From positions 67,663,380 through 67,727,379 of the forward strand of contig BRKX01000002.1 in assembly GCA_026008535.1 (NCBI GenBank): a stretch of DNA of 64,000 bases, in the 5' to 3' direction. The stretch is from Perilla frutescens (taxonomy: Eukaryota > Streptophyta > Magnoliopsida > Lamiales > Lamiaceae). A model generated the notes under the pieces. It worked only from the letters and a program-made list of their open reading frames with translations, was not told where the DNA came from and searched no databases. Positions within the stretch are counted from its first letter, which is position 1. Every line of letters begins with the position of its first letter. The position numbers and the translations under genes are program-made. Positions 25,561 to 37,700 of the stretch are shown one piece after another.

Positions 25561-26737
25561 GTGACGGAGCCCTAATGTCCTCCGTTAAGTAGGTGTGAAA
25601 CGACGTCGTTTTGCTTATTTTTTTACCCGACCCACACCTAACCCCTAACCGACCCACTCCTAATCCCTAACCCAACCTAATCATACAAATCACCCATCTA
25701 CATACCCAAACGTGCCCGGCGACACTCAGAGGAGTTCTGTGTCGAGGGTCGTTGCTCCGACAAGAGAGCGGCAACTGCCTCAAGTGTAGAGGCATGGGAA
25801 GCAGCCGTCGGAGCCGGCACACTATGTTTCGGAAAGATGGTGAACTTCTGGAGCAAAGCACTAGAGAGAGGGGGGGCCGATCCTCATCAGAGACGTCATC
25901 AGACGAAGAGCCCGATGATAGCAGGTCCGGTGATACAATTCCAGGTAATTCCTTATCTGACCGTGCTTCTTCTTCTTCTTCTTCTATTTCTGTTAGGGCT
26001 TTTGGATTTGAGGCACTGTTATGGTCTGGAGGATTGTTGAGAACAGATAGGTTGGGATTTTTTGAAGCAGGGTTCAGATTTTGTTGGAAGTGGATGGGGT
26101 TTCTGGATGTAGAGTTGGGGCTTTGATTTGTTGAATTTTTGGGTTTGGAGATGGATGATAGTGAGGTAGAGTCAGAAAGGGAATAGTCAGATTCTAGGGA
26201 TTGTTCTTTGTGATTTGGTGTTGATTTTTCTAAAGAGTATGATGTTGATTTTTCTGTGGAATTTGGTGTGGATTTTTTTTTTTGGATTTTGGGGCTGATT
26301 TTTTGTTGGAACTTTTGGCAGATTTACGGGTAGAAGCATGAGAAATCTTGGCATATTTTTTGTGCTGGTAACTGTTGACAGAATCTGGTAGCCTTGGCGG
26401 CAGCAGTTCTTGTTCGACCCATAACACCAGATTTACAGAGGGGATGACCAAAACATGGCTAGAATATGATTTTTGGACTAAGAACATAATTCACAAATTC
26501 GATTTGTGGATTTTGGACAATTGGGTCAGGTTAGGGATTAGGAGTGGGTCGGGTTAGGGGTTAGGGGTTAGGTGTGGGTCGGGTAAAAAAAATAAGCAAA
26601 ACGACGTCGTTTCACACCCACTTAACGGAGGATGTTAAGGCTCCGTCATGCAGTGGCTCAATTGACCCGATTTTAAAAACGCGGTGGCCCAATTGAGCCC
26701 AAATAAGTTTAGTGGCCTATTTGGTCCTTATCCCAAA
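25560..26737. mobile_element. MULE of a second family, left terminus deleted
   Basis: Long inverted arms: TGACGGAGCC, CCTCCGTTAAG, GTGTGAAACGACGTCGTTTT and CCCGACCCACACCTAACCCC on the left (25563-25690) recur inverted on the right (26530-26645). The right arm continues about 95 bp further (CCCAATTGAGCCC, CCTATTTGGTCCTTATCCC), typical of plant MULE ends; this part is missing at the left. The 700-bp GC-richer interior has frames on both strands (25752-26126 plus; 26230-26487 minus, Lys/Ser-rich) without a domain I can name. It is interpreted as a deleted MULE, possibly carrying decayed or captured sequence. Confidence 0.65.
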
Positions 26738-27421
26738 AAAGAATAATAAAAATAATTGACATGAATGTTTGTGATATGCATTATATGTATATATATATAT
26801 ATATATATTAATTCCAATTTATATCTTATTGGTTTATACATATATTAATGAATTGCCTAGCATTTAATTAAAAAATAATATGTTAGTTGAAATTAGTAAC
26901 GTATACACACACACACACACACACACACATATTAAATTGATGCACCAATCGAAATTATATATGTATTTTAAATATAATATTATGGAAGTCAATAATAATA
27001 TTTATTAATTGTTACCTGATATATGTATATCAAATGAATGATCATTTGCATAAAAATCATTCTATAAATTTTATATCTATTAACTATATGATAATAAAAG
27101 TTCATATTGTAGATTTATTATATTACATTATTACCCTATTGTGCTTAATTTAAATATATTATAGGGATATATTAGTTAAATTCAATTTTGCAAAATAAGG
27201 ATCTTTTTATATATAGTAGTAGATTCATACGGAAACTAATATATTATATTAGATTTTATGTTATAAATACATATTATATAATATATTACACAATTATCTT
27301 TAAATTAAAGTTATAGTAGAGATATAATAGGTAAATCAAAATTGGTAAAACATCACACTTTTATAATTATAATATATATATATATATATAATAGTAGTAG
27401 ATTAATAAAAAAAGGGAGAAA
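26738..27421. other. AT-rich spacer with microsatellites
   Basis: (AT)n at about 26787-26808, (AC)n at about 26905-26929 and (AT)n at about 27372-27390. No gene recognised. Confidence 0.6.
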
Positions 27422-29832
27422 TCTATATAATATATAATAACAAAACCGTGACCACAAATAGAAACTATTAGTTTTCCCGCTCAAATGACATTTCTAGATA
27501 AATAATTGTTAATATAATTTTTAAATAAATAATTACTTAATTTATTATAACTATATTATGTGTGTGTGTGTCCCCAACATACCTAAATGTGCATTGAGTT
27601 TATATTGCTCATCAATCCGCCTAATAATTTTCTCCAAAAAAAAAAAGATCCGCCTACTATGAAGACGAAATCAACTAAGTTGGATTGATTATAATTTACC
27701 TTAATTAAGTACATTATTTTGTAATAGAATATCTTATTATATATAATTTTATATATTTATTTACAGAGTAAATCACATGGATTAACACCATCTTTGGATT
27801 TTAAGTATTAACAAAATCAATTCACAAAACAAATAAAAATTAACACAATCTTTCTTCTTAAAAATAAAAAAGATCAACGTAATATTTGGATTTATAAATT
27901 GTTAGTCTAGAAGCCTATAAAATATTTTTGGAGTCAAACATTGGCACATCAACTGATTCTAAAAAATTATTTGTTGTGAAATTAGTTCCAATTATTTTGT
28001 TCATTTGAAGTGAGCTTTTGAAAATTTGTGTTTTCTAATTCTCACAAAATCCAGTGAGAGAAGAATCATGAATCCGATCAGGTACCAAATATGAAATTCA
28101 GATTATGTTTATTTATGAATTTCTAGGAATCAAAATGCATAAACATCCATCATACTAATTTTGGGGAGGAAAAACTGCATTAGAAGCTGAAATTTAAAAA
28201 ATCATTGAAGAATCGATTGGGGCAAAAGTGAAGGAGACTCCAATGTAATTTTAATGAGATGTCCAATTACTTTTTTTTTCATTAGCTTTTGAAAATTTGA
28301 ATATAAAATATTTGTTTAAATGCTCAGTGAATTTTCATTTTAGTTATTAGTTTTGTGTTTAAATATTTTAGTATGAAATATATAATATTGTAATTAATTT
28401 AAATATAAATTTTTTATATATTGTTGAAATTGATTGTTGAAGGGAATATGTACGGACAATTTTTACCAAAAAAATATGAAAGGGAACATAGTTATTAATT
28501 AATTAAATTATACTGAAAAATATTAGTGTCTCTTCATTTAATATTTTACGGTTGTTATGTGCGGTTCATTATGTGTTTTTAAATCACCCAAAAGGGCTCC
28601 AAAACTATTTAATATGTAAATACAGTATATATTAAACATTTTTCAACTCTACGCACATTATTTTTTGGATATTTATATTTTATAGATTTTGAATAGACTT
28701 TAATATATATATACATATACATATATATATAGCAAATAGATGAGAAGGGGTTATTTTTGCATTATAAGATTCTTAATATATAAATAAAGGGAAAGATACA
28801 AGTTATGTAATAATCTATAGATAAATAGCATTTAAAAATGAAAAATATGTTATATTTTTCCCGTGAGCATAATATATATATATATATAATGAATATAATG
28901 AATTTGCCGAGTCTAAGTTCCATCTATGTAAATACGAAATACGAAGAAATACGAACAATTATTGTTTCCTAAATTCATACAAATTATTTTGCAAAGATAT
29001 GGATCTAACTAATTTTTTAACCCAAAATCAATTCAAGTAGTCTACACATTTTTCCACCAAGCCAATTACATATATATATATATATATATATATATGAGTT
29101 TTTTAGACGCTTCAGAGATTAGTATTTTGGTTAAAAGATATAAATATATCAGCGTTGCGATTTAGCTAATGTATATTTCCTATCATACCGCATCACTCAA
29201 TTTGGTTTTAAAAGATATAAATATATCAACACTGTAATATAATTAATACTATATTTCCAATCATACCATAACAATGTTCTTCTCCCAATTACGTTAATTA
29301 GTGTTATTGATAACAAAATTATGATTGTTGTTTTAGTTTTTTTATTACTCCCTCTTTTTTTTATGATTGTTATATTATATGTTATTTGTTATGTATTAAA
29401 ATAAGTTGGTAACTACTAATTTGCATAATATAAAGATCAACTAAGTTTGTAGATTTGGTTGTGTGGCTTCCATAATGAAAATAATAAGAACTTGATATAT
29501 TGTTAATTTTTTTTTTGGGCGTGGGGAGGGGGGGCAGTTTTATTTAATAAAAACTAAAAATATAATAAACCTTTTTTTTAGTTGGAGGAAAAAAGGGAGC
29601 GTTAGATTTCAAATCCGACATCTAAAAGGGGCTCCACTATTTGGTAGGTTTCAAATTCGAAATATCTCCCTTTTACACAGTGACTTTCGAAAAAAATCAA
29701 TAAAAACATAATTGAAGAGCTTTGAAAGTTGTTATATATAAATATTTTTATTATAATTATACTTTTTAATAAAATAACAACAGTTATATGTGTCACACCC
29801 GTGCGATGTGCATCGCACGGGTGATATGTCAG
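27422..29832 (+). mobile_element. Possible second Helitron
   Basis: Begins TCTATATAATATATAATAAC, like a Helitron 5' end. It ends shortly after a perfect 13-bp hairpin (CACCCGTGCGATG at 29796-29808, CATCGCACGGGTG at 29811-29823). The expected CTAG terminus is read only as TCAG(T). The interior is AT-rich and non-coding, with (AT)n runs at 28715-28730, 28872-28888 and 29070-29094. The 5' and 3' assignments are independent guesses and may belong to different insertions. Confidence 0.4.
29796..29823. repeat. Perfect 13-bp-arm hairpin
   Basis: Arms of 13 bp with a 2-base loop, GC-rich in an AT-rich context. Best explained as a Helitron 3' hairpin; a GC-rich transcription-stop-like structure is the alternative. 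It lies about 770 bp upstream of the MADS-box start codon. Confidence 0.9.
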
Positions 29833-29839
29833 TTTATAA

Positions 29840-30591
29840 TATAAAAGCACCAACGCTTTCGTGCCTCTAGCTAAATGGTCCCAGAGGGCCAAACCCAAAA
29901 GCATCTTTATTTATTTAACATTAAACATAAAATAATATTAACAAAGTTTCCACTTTTGTTGGTTTCTTACATCAATCTCTCTCTCTCTATGCGTATCTTT
30001 TTAGGTTGTCTATTTTGAGTGCTTCTGGTGAGTTTACCAAAAGAAGAAAGAGATGAGATTTTAAGTCTTTCCTAAAGCATTTATTATTATTTTTTCCGAG
30101 CTATATATTCTCTGGCTGAAACAAGAAACTCAGCTAAAAATATGAAAAACCCAAAAATGAGCCAATAATTAAAAAAAAAAACAAAAACACATCTCTCTCC
30201 TTGCCTGCCTGAAAATCTCCAAATCTAGGGTTTTCTGTCACTCATCTTTTCCTTTTGTAATCTGTGTCCCCTTTTCCTTTCCCTAAGGTTTCAGATCTGA
30301 GAAACCCACAAAAGGTTTTGTCCATTTTTACTATTTTTGAAGTCAATCAGCTCATGAATCTCCTTTACTATTTTTGGTAATCATCTTAGGTTTCGATGTT
30401 TCTTGATTTGGTTAATCGCTATACCTTTTGTTGGCAGTTTTCTCGCACCCTTTTTCAGTAATTACAAATCATCTCTCTTAATTTTCAAACCATTAATAAT
30501 ATTTCTTTCTTTCTTTTTTCAAATTAAATTTGGTTTTCTTCGATCGTTGTTTAATTTGCTTGCATATATAGAGAAAATAAAAAATAAAAAA
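29840..30591 (+). promoter_or_regulatory. Promoter and 5' leader of the SOC1-like gene
   Basis: A TATATAT box at 30102-30108 precedes a CT-rich stretch (30190-30300: CATCTCTCTCCTTGCCTGCC, then TCTAGGGTTTTCTG), which looks like a plant 5' leader. A leader intron is plausible, with donor AAAAG/GTTTTG near 30314 and acceptor CATATATAG near 30571. SOC1-clade genes often have one, but this is inferred. CTATTTTTGG at 30368-30377 is one mismatch from a CArG box. There is an in-frame upstream Met, but the conserved MADS start is at 30592. Confidence 0.5.
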
Positions 30592-31688
30592 ATGGTGAGA
30601 GGAAAAACTCAAATGAAAAGAATAGAAAACGCTACAAGTAGGCAGGTGACGTTTTCCAAGCGCAGAAGTGGGCTCTTGAAGAAGGCTTTCGAGCTCTCAG
30701 TTCTCTGCGATGCACAACTTGCTCTCATCATCTTCTCTCCCAAAGGCAAACTTTATGAGTTCTCCAGTTCCAGGTAAATATTCTAATATTTTATTTATTT
30801 TTCTAAATTTTATTTCTGCTAGCTACTTGATAATTGTGCATATATGTGTGTGTGTGTGTGTGTGTGAGTGATCATATATTAATGTTGAGCTTTTGTCCAA
30901 TCTTGTACTTGAATAGTAAAAAAGTGGATGAAATGGATAATTGATGAAATAGAGTGATCTCAGATTATTTTTAATTTCTTTTTGAGTTATTCTATGATTA
31001 TTGTAGTATTAATATACCTCGTGATAATTCTAGAATATTAAAAAATCAATGCCCTTATAAGTTGACAATTTCAAAGTTTTTATTTTAAAGGTTTCGAAGT
31101 TGTATTTCTTCATGGAAATAGACAAGGCTGATTATTGAAATTATATTTATAGACCCGTACATAAACATCAAGTACACAAAAAAGTGAGAAAATCTCATCT
31201 ATCAATAAATTCACAATAAATATCTCTTCTTTCTATGATTTTATGTTTAAAGCTAGAGAGTGTATTAGCGAAGTATAGTACTACAGTCAGTACCTCAACT
31301 ACTACCCTTAATCTTTGTAAATTAAACTTTAATTGTCAAGTTTTAAGTGATATGTGACCATAGACAAATTAAGTGATTAAATCATCCCATAAAAATACCT
31401 GAACTACTACCCTTAATCTTTGTACATTAAACTTTAAATATTATCAAGTTTTAAGTGACCATATATAGACAAATTAAATGATTAAATCATTCCATAAAAT
31501 TTGTGTGTATGAAATCAAACTAAATCATGCCTTGTGAGTTGTGTGTAACCCAAACAGAAATTATAATGATGAAAATACAGTGATATAATTCATCAGATTG
31601 AAGTAGATTGTACTTTCAATAGTTGTCCTTTTGCCCCCACCACTTTCAGCTGTTAACAACTCACATATTTGTGTAGATGGATAAGATG

Positions 31689-31728
<40 letters not shown>

Positions 31729-34700
31729 CTTAAAAATAAGTCGCCCTTGTTCATTTTCTGCTAAACAATATTTTGAAATTATGATACAAAAGTTGCAAAT
31801 TTGACCAGTAATATTGGATCATAATATTCTTGATATTCATTTGGGACATGCTAGAGTTTGAATTATGTGACCAAGAAATGCCTTATTACAGGCCCCTTAA
31901 GATGTAGAAATTATATTGACTTATGACTTTGGATTATTGAGTTTTAATATATATGTGACACCTTCAAAGCGTATGTGTTTTGTTTATTTAATTATTATGA
32001 ACTTATAATTACTGTATATATTGTTTTGTGAAAAGAACATAATGAGCACTAGTTAGCGGACGTACTTTTATTTTCCTATTACATTTGGTATTTTTGCTAT
32101 TACCTTTGAATTATATGTATTTTACATGTTTCATCTTGATAAGGTAAGAGGACTTCAAACATGAATACCCTAAGTATACAGTCCATATAACTACACTGAC
32201 ATAAAATATAATTCCATAAGGAGTTCAATTGATCATCTGGATTCGAGAAGCTTAATTAATAAAAGATTGATATATAATAACATTTTCATTATATATATAT
32301 ATATATTCTTGATATGATTGTCCAAATTAAAGTCCAAGTGAAAATTAACCTTTCCTTGTATTATGGAGTCAATTTCTTATACGTGTTCAACAATTGTATG
32401 AACTAGTAGAATCTACCGATAAACCGATATACATATCATAGAGGCGCGATGTCTCTGAATTAGCTTCTTGTGGTCAAAAGTCTTGTGACCATGCTTGTCA
32501 CATCTGAAGCATTTTTCATTCAACCTCTTCTAAAAGTTCTCCTCTGCCGGTCCCGACAACTTTTTTTCCTGGCAATGATCTCTTCAACAACTATCTTTTT
32601 CTTCTTGTGAGTTAAGTAGTTCTTGAACACTTATAAAGTTTCATTCACAACCATTCCCTTGGAATGAATGTCGTGGAAGATTATTTGGAGCTCTTGCATT
32701 TGACTAATTACAGTTCTTGAATCGATCATCTTGTAGTTGAGAAATCGACCAACAAGAAACTTTTTGGCTCTAGCATCTTCAGTCCTCTAAGGATCATCAC
32801 GTAGTTACGTTCCTACACAGAAAATCAAAGTAATTCCATGCATCAAGCGTAGTGACCGCTTGAGCATCAACATTAGTCCCTAATATCGGAGGGTCTTTAG
32901 TCAGAATCTCGCAAAGTTCAATGTGATCAAGTAGAACATGTTTTTGACTTTTTGTTGCCAACCTTTGAAATTTATGCCATTAAATTTCTCCGATTTGTCA
33001 ACATGGTATGCAACCATGCTCAAAGTACATTAATAGCACCGATCCTCATAGTATTGCTGTAGAAGCAATGGTATTGGTTGTTAAACATGTTAAAACTATG
33101 ATTTTTCTAGAATAATTTGGTTTAAGATTGTAGAATCTACCGAACAAGAAACAAAGTAAAACAACAATAGTTGAAGATTAAAAAATAACAAAAGTTATAT
33201 AAACTGAAAATGAACAAATAAGAGGAAATTCAAGACCAATGGAGATCATAATTTTCTTAAACCAAATTCACTCCATATGAGCAATTAAGGATACAATGCA
33301 GATGGACCGAAGCATTTTCCAACGATTTGAACACTATGACTGAACATGATCAAAGAGAACGGAACATGAACTAGAACTCGCACTTGCTCAAGAAGAGAGT
33401 GAGAGAACCAGAGAAGAGGAAAGACATTTAAGAATGTTTTATGGTGTGTTTGTAGAGGTGGAGTGAGACCCCCTTTTATAGGCTTTAAAGTGAGGTTTTC
33501 CAATCACAACTAGCTAGATAGTGTATATAATGATAAAAAAAGACAAGAACCGGCATTTCCCCTTGCGCATTTCATTTCCTTCCATTGGTTTAGAACTTAA
33601 CTCATGTCTAAAGAAATTCTTTACATTTACAACTTATATATATATAGGGGTTGGTTATAATAAGGACTAGACTTGGTGTGGCAACTCGAGAACGGATTTG
33701 TTTATTATAATTTTAGAGCTTTTCTTATTATATTTTGGATTTAACACTAAAATACAATAAGAAAAGTATTAAAAAAATAACATCAAAATACAATAAGAAA
33801 AGCACTAAAATTATAATAAACAAGCACCGTTCTCACGTTTAAAGTTATAGTAAACAAGTACCGTTCTCACGTTCTTACACGAAGTACTTGTCCTCGTGTG
33901 TGAGTGTGAGTAAATTTTTAATTAATAAACATAAGTGTTTAGTTTATCTATTTAATTGTGGATGGATTGAATATATATTTCTATGCTGAACTTAGACACT
34001 TGAGTAAGAGGTTTCACTATTGACCTAGTTAGAGATGTAAATCTAAATACGTATATTTCTCCCTCTTAAATTTCATAAGGAGACTCTAAATACGATTAAT
34101 TCATAAAAAAGATACATAAGGAAAAAAGAGAGAATGCTTTAGTTAGTTACTTATTATTACATGATCAAATTGCTAGTGTCTTTTTTTTTTTTTTTTGGGT
34201 TGAAATGGGGAAAAAAAAGCATATGATTTGGGGAAATAGTAGTATTGGATCTCCTCTTATTTTCAAACAAGGATCTCTACAGCTCAAAGAAAAAAAAAGT
34301 TATATCACTAATTTCCAACAGAGTGAAGTAATCGAATAAAATTAAGTGAAGTGGCCAATTTGGTGGTAAAAACTTAAGGGACTAGGTTAAATGAGTAATT
34401 TCATATGTTCCCAAATATTGAAAATTTCAAAGAAGAGAAGTGGCCAACAATTTGACCTCATGTATCAAAATTCGAAAAACAGATAAACTTAAAACTTCAG
34501 TATGAACTTTAAAAGTAAGGCAAATTAATTAAGCCATTAATATACACGAGCCTTCAGGTTACATCCCTGCACATACATAGATATATACAAGAATTTGAGG
34601 AAATCTCTACGACATTATACATGTTTCACAGTTAAAATAAAAATAAAAATGAACTGCTAGAATATACTTTGTAATTTATATAAAACTATGAAACATGTAT

Positions 34701-37700
34701 AATGTTATAGAGATTTCCTCAAATTCTTGTATGTATCTTAGCATGTACAGGGATATAACCTGGACTTTTAAAGGGAATCGAGATTAATTTATGAAGAATA
34801 AAATATTTAATCTTTAATTTTACATTTATAAAAAGTCCTTTCTTGTTGCAATTTCTTCCTAGTGACAGACATAAAATAGAATTAGATATGAACGAGTGTT
34901 GAAATAATAAACATTTTCTAAGTATTCTGAAAAAAATAACAAACCAATTATTTTTTATTATTAAATAAAAAATAAGGATATATGACCTAAAATAATAAGA
35001 TTAATTAAAAAAAATATTTGCTTTTTTTATATATAAAAAAAACATAATACTAATACTTTATATACATGAAACTAATATTTTTTAATATTAAAATTAATAC
35101 TTTTTTTGGTTCAAGTAAAAAAATTTCAATGTTTAAATTGAAAAATGTCACTCCCTCTTGTGTTTGGATTTGGCTATGGGATCTTGATCGCGAATTTATA
35201 GAGTTTTGGGTTAATATCATATTCTATCTCAACTTTCTAATTATGTTTTAATTCTATTCCAACTTTCAAAGAATTATAATTTATATCCCAAACTTTTCTT
35301 TTCATTTTCAATTATATCTCAAAACTAATTATGGCAACAAATATGTGACATGACTCGCAGAAAGTTTATGAGATTTCAAGTCATATGTTACATTTTCACA
35401 TAGTTTCTTTTTATTTATGAATAACACAAATTTCTGACAAGCCACATCACATATATGTTGTTAGGATTAGGTAATGTGATAGAATTAAAAACAAAAGAAA
35501 ATGACGTTGGGATAAAAATTATGATTTCTCTTGAAAGTTGGGATATAATTTGAACGTACATTGCTAAAAGTTTGAGATAGAATATGGTATTAATCTCATA
35601 ATTATTTTGTGTAAAAACAAATATTACTAAATATTGCTAAATTCTTGCTTTTATAAGCAACTAATTATAAATAGGTTTACAAAATTACGGAAGATACTTG
35701 TAGATGTGGATAAAAAGTTTTAGGGAAAATACATAAGTAGCCCCCTAAACTAGTTAGAGTTACTCATTCTCAAATCTCAATCTTAATAATTTGTCGGACT
35801 CCACTATAACCCATTGAACTTGAACGTTTGGTTAGTTTCCCCTCTCAAATTCAATTGAATTTATCTTTTTGCAACCTCAACTTGACTATATTGTAATTAA
35901 TCCCATAATATTTGCATTGTTGGATAATATAGAAGTCGAAAGTATATACATAAAATTAATGTGAGTGGATTTGTCTGTTAAGGGACCTAGTGGTGAAGAT
36001 TTATTTGTAAATGAGAGAAGTCGATCTCAGTGTTTTGGGAATCAATTTTGAGACTTGAGACACTCCCCCAACTGAAAAAAAAAGGAACATATGTATGTAG
36101 ATATAAAAGTAAATGAAATAATATTATCTTGTATTTTAAAATGATTATATATTTTTATTGTCTTTTTTTTTCTTTTTTCCTTTAATTTATAATTCTTCAA
36201 ATGTGTATATATCAAAGAGTTTATTTGACAGAAGATAAAGAAAAACAAATGAGAAAGTTTTTTAAAAAATAGTTCCGATGGAAGGGCCAAATATGTATGT
36301 ATATACATAATTAAGTTTAGGGAGCAAAATAGTTCAAACTAAAGTTGGGGGCAAAATAATAAAATTTACAAAAAAATAGGGGGTTTTAATGTTTCATGCC
36401 ATAGTTTTATAACCTAAAAGTTTCTGAAAGAAAACAAAAAAAGAGTAAAAGAAATTTAAAGTAATATTTGATTGTTTTTAAATAGAACATTACTAGTACA
36501 TAAGTTTGCGGTCGTGATCATTGTTTAATAGGGACATGTCTCGGGAGTCGGGAATGAGGTTGTTTGGAGATTAAATATCACATGTTCAAATCTCCTCAAT
36601 AATACAGGCTATTGATACAAGCTATTTGTTAGAAGTCGGGAGTGAGGTTGTTAAAGAATCTGCAACCTAAATTTCTATGAAACGTTGCTTTTGATACAAG
36701 CTATTTGTTAGAAGTTTCTTTCGATACTTACTTTTGGGGATGTCTCACATACAACCGGTACACCATTTGCTATTTTTTTCTGATTTTTTTTAGTTTTTCC
36801 ACAAAAAATTATACTCCTTATGTTTATGAATAAATGTTATTCTGTCATTTTAATTTTGCTTCAAAAAAATTATCATTCTAAAAATTTAAGACATAAAATT
36901 CACATTTTTCTCACATTTGTCTTCATTTAATGCATTTAAACATCTATAATTAACTCAATTAATGTATTTACATAAGGGTGTATTATGTAATTTAATTAAT
37001 TTATTAATTTGTGGGCATTCGTTCAAAATGATATTTAAATAGAAACGGAAGGAGTATATTCTAAAATTAAAGTAAATTATTTTAATTTTTTTTATTCAGC
37101 GACTCGCGTAGTGCATTTTACTCGATGCTAACGCATAAGTTTGTCCATTGCATTTGACAATTAATGTTTTGAAAATAAATTTATATATCTTAATGGAATT
37201 AGTGAAACCGAAAATTAAAGTGAATTAATATAATTTTTTGATCCGGTGATTGGCGCAATACACTTAGCCGATGCTAACTTGTGCACTGAACTTCAAACTT
37301 CCATAATTTCCTACGTTGCTCACATCTTATGCACTCGAAGCTCTCTCGGATCTCCACGCCGTGGCCAAGAGGGATCACCCATCGAGGGAGATTCGTGTGC
37401 ATATGTTGTGCGCCGCGTAATTCCACTCGATTCGAAAGTAACATGTGTATGAAGTTTGAGACCACTCAACCCTCTGCTGTCCCAACTCCCACATTTTCGG
37501 GTAACAAAGTCCCGGTGATATATGCTATAATTAATTTTTTGTAATTAAATATAAACTCTTAACCTTAAAAAACACTAAAATAATCCAAAAAAAACTCTAA
37601 AAATCCTAAAAAAATAATAATCCTTAAACCCTGAACTCTAAAACTTTAATTGGAATGAAATAAATCATAATTTGAATGAAATAAACCCACATAAGCCGAG

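Noticed and set aside
25752..26126. 124-residue plus-strand frame as a gene
   Set aside because: It lies between MULE arms, is low in complexity and has no domain I recognise. It is kept only as possible element content.
29580..29700. Possible SINE or tRNA-like block (TTTCAAATCCGACATC, TTTCAAATTCGAAATA)
   Set aside because: Box-B-like words occur, but there is no box A, tail or tRNA fold.
30403..30591. N-terminal extension of the MADS-box protein from an upstream in-frame Met
   Set aside because: The 63 extra residues are hydrophobic and low in complexity, and are probably leader or leader-intron sequence. The family starts at MVRGK (30592).
35700..36400. Possible MULE with GGGAAAATACATAAGTAGCC at the left
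   Set aside because: The right side (GGGGGCAAAATAATAAAATT) is reminiscent but could not be paired convincingly as an inverted end.
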